Of a stretch of 64,000 nucleotides of DNA, positions 58,352 through 64,000 are shown in pieces. Position numbers and translations under genes: made by a program. The notes below the pieces were generated by a model. It was given only the letters and a program-made list of their open reading frames with translations. It did not search any database and was not told the origin of the DNA. The stretch comes from Vreelandella sp042466685. GTDB lineage: Bacteria; Pseudomonadota; Gammaproteobacteria; Pseudomonadales; Halomonadaceae. How positions within the stretch are numbered: the first letter of the stretch is position 1; every line of letters starts with the position of its first letter. The stretch spans positions 3,906,001 through 3,970,000 of the forward strand of contig NZ_CP170448.1 in assembly GCF_042466685.1 (NCBI RefSeq), given 5' to 3'.

Positions 58352-59305
58352 TCAGAACGGCGAATCGGGGAAGTAGTACTGCTCAGCGTTCTCTTGGGTG
58401 ATCAGCGGTGAACCCAGAATGTACTCGCCCAGCACCGGGCCGTTGGAGACAAAGTGTTGCACGGTCAGATCCATGGCCGTGGCGATCATGGCGGGCGGGT
58501 AGAGCACGTCTACCGGCACCAGCTCATCGCCGTCCATGACCCGCTTGATAATGTCCTTCATACCCGCGCCGCCGACGATAAATAGCTCATCTTCGCGATC
58601 CGCCTGGCGCACCGCTTCGATGACGCCGAGGGCGATATCGTCATCCTGGGCCCAGACGGCGTCGATTTTTTCGAAGCGCGACAGGTAGTCCTGCATCACT
58701 TCAAAGCCATCGTCGCGGTTCCAGTTAGCGTGCTGCATATCGAGGATATTAACGTCAGAGCCTTCGATGGCCTCTTGGAAGCCTTGCACCCGTTCGTCGT
58801 CAATCACGGTGGGAATGCCGCGCAGCACCACAATGTCGCCTTCATCGTCCAAACGCTCACGGATGTACTCGCCGGACACGCGGCCTAACTCATGGTTGTT
58901 GCCCGCCACGTAGAGATCTTCGATACCCTCTTCGGTCAGGCCACGATCCACCACCGTCACAAAAACCCCCGACTCTTTAACGCGCCGCACCGGGTCAGTT
59001 AGCGGGCCAGATTCAAACGGCAGCACCACCAGCGCGTCGATGTTGCGTAGCGATACCAGGTCTTCCAGATCATTGGCCTGCTCACCTGCCGTGCCCGCGG
59101 TGGAGATGGTGATTTCGATATCGGGATAGAGTGCCTCAAGGCGTTTTTTGGCCTCTTCAGCGTGGTAATTGACCCCGCCCGTCCAGCCGTGGGTGGCGGC
59201 GGGAATGGATACACCGATGGTGACTTCCTGGGCAACGGCGGCGCCGGAAAGGCCTATTGCGGCGGTAGTAACGCAGGTCGCTACTGCTGTTTTGAGGATT
59301 CGCAT
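58352..59305 (-). CDS. RbsB-family periplasmic sugar-binding protein
   Basis: Periplasmic binding protein type I of 317 residues. Signal peptide ends near AVAQ (about residue 26). EVTIGVSIPAATHGWTGGVN is the first strand with ligand-contact residues; NIDALVVLPFESGPLTDPVR, then VDRGL, GNNHELGRVSGEYIRERL, and DAVWAQDDDIALGVIEAVRQ are in the usual order. Binds a monosaccharide for the RbsC/RbsA-like proteins encoded upstream. Ligand probably a pentose, from context only. Confidence 0.93.
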   Translation of the reverse strand: MRILKTAVATCVTTAAIGLSGAAVAQEVTIGVSIPAATHGWTGGVNYHAEEAKKRLEALYPDIEITISTAGTAGEQANDLEDLVSLRNIDALVVLPFESGPLTDPVRRVKESGVFVTVVDRGLTEEGIEDLYVAGNNHELGRVSGEYIRERLDDEGDIVVLRGIPTVIDDERVQGFQEAIEGSDVNILDMQHANWNRDDGFEVMQDYLSRFEKIDAVWAQDDDIALGVIEAVRQADREDELFIVGGAGMKDIIKRVMDGDELVPVDVLYPPAMIATAMDLTVQHFVSNGPVLGEYILGSPLITQENAEQYYFPDSPF

Positions 59306-59419
59306 CGTGATGCTCCTTTCGTGTTTGTAATTGTTTTGCTGTTTGTCATTGCTGTGTTGCGAGTTACTAAGGGTTGATACTGCGGACGTTTCCTAGGTTT
59401 TTACATTCGTTTCAGTGCC

Positions 59420-60457
59420 TTAAGGCGCTGCTTTTCGCCACGACGCACGCTGCAGGTAGACCGCCACAATAATGATGATCCCTTGCACCGTACCGTTGAG
59501 ATAATTAGAGATAGCGTCGGTCAAATTGAGAATATTGCCGATCATGGTGAGCATGATGGCGCCTACCACCGTGCCCCAGATGCGCCCGTGGCCGCCCTTG
59601 AGCATGGTGCCACCGATGATCACCGCGGCAATTGCCTCTAACTCCCAGAGCACCCCGGTAGCCCCTGAAGCAGAGCCCAGCCGAGGCACATAGATAATCG
59701 TCGCCAACGCCACGCACACGCCCTGCAGCATGTAGGTCATGGTCTTGATACGATCCACGTGAATGGCGCTATATTCGGCGACTTTTTCATTGGAGCCGAT
59801 GGCAAAGCAGTAGCGTCCGAAGCGGGTGTAGTTGAGGAGGATATAGCCAATAATGGCGACCGCCAGAAACACCCAAACCGGAATGGTGATGCCTAGAAAG
59901 CTGCCGTAATAGACCGGGCGATAGATATCGCGCACCGCCCAATCCAGTGTCAGGGTGCCGCCATCGGCGAGGTAAGTGACCAACGAGCGGTAAATCCCCA
60001 TGGTGCCAAGGGTGACGATAAAGGCTTCGATTTTGCCTTTGGTGGTCACCATGCCGTTGATAAAACCAGCGCACAGCCCGAGTAGCAGTGAGGCGCCCAC
60101 GCCGAACAGCACGGTGGTCAGCCCCGCGCCAAACTGCTCCACAAGGCTGTTCATCAGAATGATCATTACCCCGGCAATAAAGGCCGCCATTGCCCCGACC
60201 GAAAGATCCAACCCGCCGGCGGTAATCACAAAGGTAGCGCCGATGGCGATAATGCCGATAAAGGCACTGCGGGTAAGCATGTTCGAGAGATTGTCCAGCC
60301 CCAGAAAAGCCGGATTAATCAGCACACCCAGCAGTGCCAGGGCAAGCAGCGCGACGAAAGGCCCCCAGGTTTTAAGGTCTATTTTAAGGGCTATGGAGAA
60401 GCCCTTTTTCTGAGTGGTTGGGTTAGCTGCTTTATTCGTAGTTTTGTTATTAGCCAT
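59420..60457 (-). CDS. RbsC-family sugar ABC permease
   Basis: CUT2-type permease, 345 residues, about ten helices. ITAGGLDLSVGAMAAFIAGV is the diagnostic motif, and GLCAGFINGMVTTKGKIEAF followed by IVTLGTMGIYRSL matches the GxxNG region. The N-terminus is a polar Lys/Thr/Asn-rich tail. ATG at 60457 overlaps the ATPase stop by 8 nt, the same geometry as at five other junctions in this window. An ATG at 60469 is possible. Confidence 0.93.
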   Translation of the reverse strand: MANNKTTNKAANPTTQKKGFSIALKIDLKTWGPFVALLALALLGVLINPAFLGLDNLSNMLTRSAFIGIIAIGATFVITAGGLDLSVGAMAAFIAGVMIILMNSLVEQFGAGLTTVLFGVGASLLLGLCAGFINGMVTTKGKIEAFIVTLGTMGIYRSLVTYLADGGTLTLDWAVRDIYRPVYYGSFLGITIPVWVFLAVAIIGYILLNYTRFGRYCFAIGSNEKVAEYSAIHVDRIKTMTYMLQGVCVALATIIYVPRLGSASGATGVLWELEAIAAVIIGGTMLKGGHGRIWGTVVGAIMLTMIGNILNLTDAISNYLNGTVQGIIIIVAVYLQRASWRKAAP

Positions 60458-61961
60458 AACGCTGCTCATCGACCCCTACTCCCTTAATACCGGATGCGTA
60501 CTGCATGATTTCGTGCTCATTAATCTGCTCGCCTTCAAGCACCCCGGTGAGTACCCCCGCGCACATCACCGCTACCCGGTGGGAAAGCCCAATCAGCTCG
60601 CCCATCTCTGAAGAGATCAAGATTACCGAGCAGCCTGCTTCGGTCAGTTCATGGATAAAGTGATAGATCTGGTGCTTGGTGCCCACATCGATGCCCCGGG
60701 TCGGCTCGTTGATAATCACGATTTCGGGGTCGATGGACATTACCTTGGCGAGTAGCAGCTTCTGCTGGTTACCACCGGAGAGCTCGGCGGCAGTGCGCAC
60801 CGCCGTTCGCAGGCGGATATCAAAACGCTGGATAGCCTGCTGGAAGGCCTGCTCTTCACGGCGGCGGTCAATCAGCGGGTGGCAGTGAGCGCGTAAATTG
60901 AGCAGGGTAACGTTAGAGCGCAGATCCATATTGAGCACCAGGCCTTTGCCTTTACGATCCTCCGTCAAATAGGCAATCTGCTGATGCACCGCATCACGCA
61001 GGTGGCGCAGCTCCACCGGCTGACCGTTGCGCAGTACTTGGCCTGCGCTTTTGCCGCGAAGGCCCAGCACCGCTTCGATCAGCGCGGTGCGTCCGGCGCC
61101 CACGATGCCGCCAAATCCCAACACTTCGCCCCGCCGTAGGGTAAAGCTGGCCAGCTTCACGGCACCGGGCACCACGAAGTCCCGCGCTTCCAGTACCGCC
61201 GGCGCATCCTCAGCCAGCTGTGTACGCGGTGGGTACATCTCAGTAATCTCACGCCCCACCATCAGCCGCGCCAGCTCCTCTTTGCTGCGCCCGGCCATGG
61301 GGCCGCTATCGACCAAATGGCCGTCGCGCAATACCGTCACGCAGTCGGCAATCTGCTCAATTTCACGCAGTTTGTGGGAGATATACAGAATTGCCACGCC
61401 CCGCTGGCGCAAACGGTCAATGAGTGCGAACAGCACCTTCACTTCGTTTTCGGTCAGGGTGGCAGTAGGTTCATCCATAATCAGCACGCGCACGTCGCGT
61501 GTGATGGCCTTGGCGATTTCTACCATCTGCTGGTCAGAGGTGCTCAAATCCTTCACCCGAGCGCGAGGATCCACGTGGGTTTCAAGCTCCGCCAGTGCAG
61601 CCCGGCTGCGTTCCCGCATGGCACGCCGATCCAGGAAAAGCCCACGCCGCAGCTCGCGACCCAGGAAAATGTTCTCCTCCACGCTTAGCTGCTCCGCCAG
61701 CGCTAGCTCCTGGTGGATCATGACCACCCCGTCGGCTTCCGCCTCGCCGCTAGAGCGGTAGTATCGTTGTTCGCCGTCGAGAAGCACCTCACCCGAGGTA
61801 GGCCGAAGATACCCAGCAAGAATTTTTACCAGCGTCGATTTACCGGCGCCGTTCTCACCCAGCAGGGCGTGCACTTCCCCCGCCTGCAGGTCGAGATCAA
61901 CGTCGAATAACACTTGGTTGTCACCAAAGGAGCGGCAGAGTTTGCGCGCTGATAACAGCAT
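60450..61961 (-). CDS. Double-domain sugar ABC ATPase (RbsA/MglA type)
   Basis: ATPase of 503 residues with two ABC domains. First domain: Walker A LLGENGAGKSTLVKILAG, signature LSTSDQQMVEIAKAI, Walker B VLIMDEPTATLTENE. Second domain: degenerate Walker A GIVGAGRTALIEAVLG, signature LSGGNQQKLLLAKVM, Walker B EIVIINEPTRGIDVG. The degenerate second Walker A is normal for this family. It is the first gene of the minus-strand sugar cluster and diverges from the ROK regulator across 210 bp. Confidence 0.95.
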   Translation of the reverse strand: MLLSARKLCRSFGDNQVLFDVDLDLQAGEVHALLGENGAGKSTLVKILAGYLRPTSGEVLLDGEQRYYRSSGEAEADGVVMIHQELALAEQLSVEENIFLGRELRRGLFLDRRAMRERSRAALAELETHVDPRARVKDLSTSDQQMVEIAKAITRDVRVLIMDEPTATLTENEVKVLFALIDRLRQRGVAILYISHKLREIEQIADCVTVLRDGHLVDSGPMAGRSKEELARLMVGREITEMYPPRTQLAEDAPAVLEARDFVVPGAVKLASFTLRRGEVLGFGGIVGAGRTALIEAVLGLRGKSAGQVLRNGQPVELRHLRDAVHQQIAYLTEDRKGKGLVLNMDLRSNVTLLNLRAHCHPLIDRRREEQAFQQAIQRFDIRLRTAVRTAAELSGGNQQKLLLAKVMSIDPEIVIINEPTRGIDVGTKHQIYHFIHELTEAGCSVILISSEMGELIGLSHRVAVMCAGVLTGVLEGEQINEHEIMQYASGIKGVGVDEQRYG

Positions 61962-62059
61962 GGGGCCACCTGAAAATGTCTGTTGTTATTGTGTGGGGCT
62001 TATCAGCATCGATTGCGTTAGGATGATGCTTGATTTACTTTAGGCGCTAAAATAAATAC

Positions 62060-62103
62060 TTGCATATGCAACTTAGGTCGTATTTTGACAATCGCGTTAA
62101 CGC
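62060..62103. promoter_or_regulatory. Palindromic sites in the divergent control region
   Basis: The 210-bp region between the RbsA-type gene and the ROK gene holds a perfect 12-bp palindrome TTGCATATGCAA (62060-62071) and a perfect 10-bp palindrome GCGTTAACGC (62094-62103). TTGACA lies between them at 62085-62090, but no good -10 follows at 16-18 nt. They are plausible ROK repressor sites. Confidence 0.5.
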
Positions 62104-62171
62104 CCCAGGATGAGTGCGCAAGACAATTGGCATGACAGCCTTTTTTCAACACGAACTATAACGGCGACCCT

Positions 62172-63398
62172 ATGGCCCTTCCGTCGACTGATACCAGCCG
62201 CCTCGACAACACCCTCGCGGTGATCCGCACTCTGCGTGACCAAGGACCGGTGGCGCGCATCGACCTGGGGGCAATCAATGGCATTAGCTCTGCCACCGTC
62301 ACCTCGATCAGCGCCGAGTTACTCCAGCAGGGATTGATCACTGAACGCCCGCCTGAAGCCCCCCGCCCCAACGGGCGCGGTCGACCAAAAACCTTGATTG
62401 GACTCGACCCCACTGCCGCCTGCGTGGTGTGTATCAAGCTGTCGATCAATGAGATCCAGTTGGTAGTGGGCGATTTTGCGGGCCAGATACACCATAGCGA
62501 GCACCATGCAGTGAACACCTTGACGTTGAGCGCCGACGATCTGGAAGCACTGCTGGAGGAGAAGATCAGCGCTGTTTGCACTCAACAGTTGACGGGGTTT
62601 CAGCGCTTGGCGGGGATCTGTTTGGCGGTACAGGGGGTGGTGTCGTCGCAAAGCGGTACGATCATCTGGTCACCCGCTTTAAGCTTTCGTAACGCCCCGA
62701 TATCGGCGCGATTAGCGGAGCGCTTTCACTGCAGCGTGCTGCTCGAGAATGATGCCAACTGTATCGCCAGCGTGCTGGCGGCTCAGCCCGCCTATGCAGA
62801 CTGCCCCAACTTAGTGGTGATTATGCTGGGCTACGGTATCGGCATGTCGGTGTTGATTAACGGCGTGCCTTATCTCGGCGCCAATGGCTCGGCAGCCGAG
62901 TTTGGGCATAGCAAATATCAGCCCGACGGCGCCCTTTGCGCCTGCGGGCGACGGGGGTGCATTGAAGCTTACACCAGTGACTACGCGCTCTATCGCGCCG
63001 CCGCCGAGCACCTAGAACTCCCCTCCGGCGATAGCGCACACCCCTCTGAGCAGCAGATGCAGGCGCTAACCCAGCTTGCGTTACAAGGAGACCCGGTGGC
63101 TCAGGAAATCTATGCAGAGGCAGGCCGCGCACTGGGGATCGGTATCGCCAATGTGCTGGCGCTGTTCAACCCCGATTTAGTGCTCATTACCGGTTCCGGC
63201 ATACGCGGCTTTGACGCTATGCAGACCGCCATGCATGGCGCCATCGACGAAGCCCTAGTGGCCGAACTAATGGGCTCCACCCGCATCGAAAGCTGCGCCT
63301 GGGATCGCGACATGACCTGCATGGGCGGTATCGCGATAGCGCTGAACGCCACCGATGGCGAGACGCTGCTCGAAAGCCAAACTGCTAGAGAAGCTTAA
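62172..63398 (+). CDS. ROK-family transcriptional regulator (NagC/XylR type)
   Basis: Sugar-responsive repressor of 408 residues. N-terminal winged helix-turn-helix (about residues 12-60): RTLRDQGPVARIDLGAINGI then SSATVTSISAELLQQGLI. The ROK sugar-kinase-like domain has ICLAVQGVVSSQSGTI, VLLENDANCIASVLAAQPAY, the zinc motif CACGRRGCIEAY and a C-terminal LALFNPDLVLITGSGIRG. Divergent from the transport and catabolic genes, it is likely their repressor with a xylose-type or derived inducer. This role is inferred from position. Confidence 0.93.
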   Translation: MALPSTDTSRLDNTLAVIRTLRDQGPVARIDLGAINGISSATVTSISAELLQQGLITERPPEAPRPNGRGRPKTLIGLDPTAACVVCIKLSINEIQLVVGDFAGQIHHSEHHAVNTLTLSADDLEALLEEKISAVCTQQLTGFQRLAGICLAVQGVVSSQSGTIIWSPALSFRNAPISARLAERFHCSVLLENDANCIASVLAAQPAYADCPNLVVIMLGYGIGMSVLINGVPYLGANGSAAEFGHSKYQPDGALCACGRRGCIEAYTSDYALYRAAAEHLELPSGDSAHPSEQQMQALTQLALQGDPVAQEIYAEAGRALGIGIANVLALFNPDLVLITGSGIRGFDAMQTAMHGAIDEALVAELMGSTRIESCAWDRDMTCMGGIAIALNATDGETLLESQTAREA

Positions 63399-63438
63399 CC
63401 AAGCTTGGGGCGAATAATCATTAGCACCGGGTAACCAA

Positions 63439-64000
63439 TCAGTGCGAATGACGCGGCACATCAGCGCCTCGGCAGCCGACCAGAAAGTCGAAGTCGCAGC
63501 CTTCGTCTGCTTGGAGTACACGCTCGATGTACAACTGACGGTAGCCGCCCTGGCTGGCGATCAGCGTTGAGGCGGCGGTGGGGTCGCTTTCCGCCAGACG
63601 CGACGCCAGCTCTTCATCGCTGACCTCCAAATGCAGTCGACCACTTTCGCAGTCAAGTTCAATCCAGTCACCGTTACGCACCGCGGCCAGCGGGCCACCA
63701 GCGGCGGCTTCCGGGGCGACGTGCAGCACCACGGTGCCGTAGGCAGTGCCGCTCATGCGCGCATCAGAAATGCGCACCATATCGGTAATCCCCTGGGCGA
63801 GGATTTTGGGCGGCAGGCCCATATTGCCTACCTCCGCCATACCGTGATAACCGCGGGGGCCACAGTGTTTCATCACCAGAACATCGTTGGCTTCCACGTC
63901 CAGGTCTGGGTCGTTGATGCGTGCTTTGTAGTCGTCAAAGTCCTCGAATACCACCGCTCGGCCGCGGTGCTGCATCAGCTCCGCCGTCGCCGCCGAGGGC
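63439..64000 (-). CDS. IlvD/Edd-family sugar-acid dehydratase, 5' end outside window
   Basis: C-terminal part (about 186 residues to the window edge, no start reached) of an Fe-S dehydratase. HRGRAVVFEDFDDYKARIND, DVLVMKHCGPRGYHGMAEVG, MVRISDARMSGTAYGTVVLH and VAPEAAAGGPLAAVRNGDWI are family blocks. CGPRGYHGMAE instead of the IlvD amino-acid type points to the sugar-acid branch (L-arabinonate or D-xylonate dehydratase). It lies beside the D-xylose 1-dehydrogenase-like SDR cluster. That suits the second or third step of oxidative pentose breakdown. It converges with the ROK gene (40-bp gap). Confidence 0.9.
   Translation of the reverse strand, partial: PSAATAELMQHRGRAVVFEDFDDYKARINDPDLDVEANDVLVMKHCGPRGYHGMAEVGNMGLPPKILAQGITDMVRISDARMSGTAYGTVVLHVAPEAAAGGPLAAVRNGDWIELDCESGRLHLEVSDEELASRLAESDPTAASTLIASQGGYRQLYIERVLQADEGCDFDFLVGCRGADVPRHSH

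Overview
The window looks like a chromosomal segment of a moderately halophilic gammaproteobacterium, most likely Halomonadaceae (Halomonas or a close relative). This is inferred from the housekeeping order rpsT, murJ, ribF, ileS, lspA, fkpB, ispH followed by minor pilin genes, from the complete polar-type flagellin and pseudaminic acid locus, and from a strongly acidic secreted protein. No rRNA, tRNA, CRISPR array, transposase or integrase was recognised.

Layout. 1-10.5 kb (minus strand): 5' part of trpS, four minor pilin genes (pilE, pilV, pilW, pilX), ispH, fkpB, lspA, ileS, ribF, murJ, and rpsT with its terminator. 10.8-13.1 kb: a three-gene polar amino acid ABC importer. 13.2-13.9 kb: a membrane-anchored protein whose C-terminal half resembles the FtsZ-binding domain of ZipA. 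13.9-14.9 kb: about 1 kb without a convincing gene. 14.9-19.3 kb (plus strand): an AT-rich cassette of three genes, namely a DegT-type sugar aminotransferase, an ATP-grasp/SDR fusion and a GT-B-like glycosyltransferase.

19.3-29.9 kb (minus strand): a tightly overlapping operon with a very large multidomain glycosyltransferase, all six pseudaminic acid genes (pseB, C, F, G, H, I) and a PIG-L deacetylase. PseI is fused to an N-terminal formyltransferase domain. Together with the deacetylase this suggests that the nonulosonic acid, or a precursor, is de-acetylated and N-formylated. 30.1-35.3 kb: two near-identical flagellin genes and two fliD genes, with four candidate FliA (sigma-28) promoters and rho-independent terminators. 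Flagellin, cap protein, the sugar donor and a candidate transferase are therefore encoded side by side, which points to a flagellin glycosylation system. 35.5-36.9 kb: UDP-glucose dehydrogenase.

37-47.6 kb: a mixed region with an uncharacterised 114-residue protein, a 24-residue membrane peptide, a hipBA toxin-antitoxin pair with an inverted-repeat operator, two serine beta-lactamase-fold proteins, TerB- and ExoD-like proteins, YejK, a YadGH-type ABC exporter, a parvulin, a multi-TM acyltransferase-like protein and an acidic secreted protein.

47.9-64 kb: a sugar catabolic cluster. It encodes an MFS sugar porter, a complete MalFGK-type ABC importer with a GH43 beta-xylosidase, an SDR resembling D-xylose 1-dehydrogenase, a Gfo/Idh/MocA oxidoreductase, a TIM-barrel isomerase and a complete RbsABC-type importer. 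A ROK repressor is divergently transcribed, and an IlvD/Edd-type sugar-acid dehydratase runs off the right edge. The set fits uptake and trimming of xylo-oligosaccharides followed by oxidative (Weimberg/Dahms-type) pentose breakdown.

Many gene junctions are translationally coupled: 4-nt ATGA overlaps are common, and an 8-nt overlap recurs at six separate junctions.
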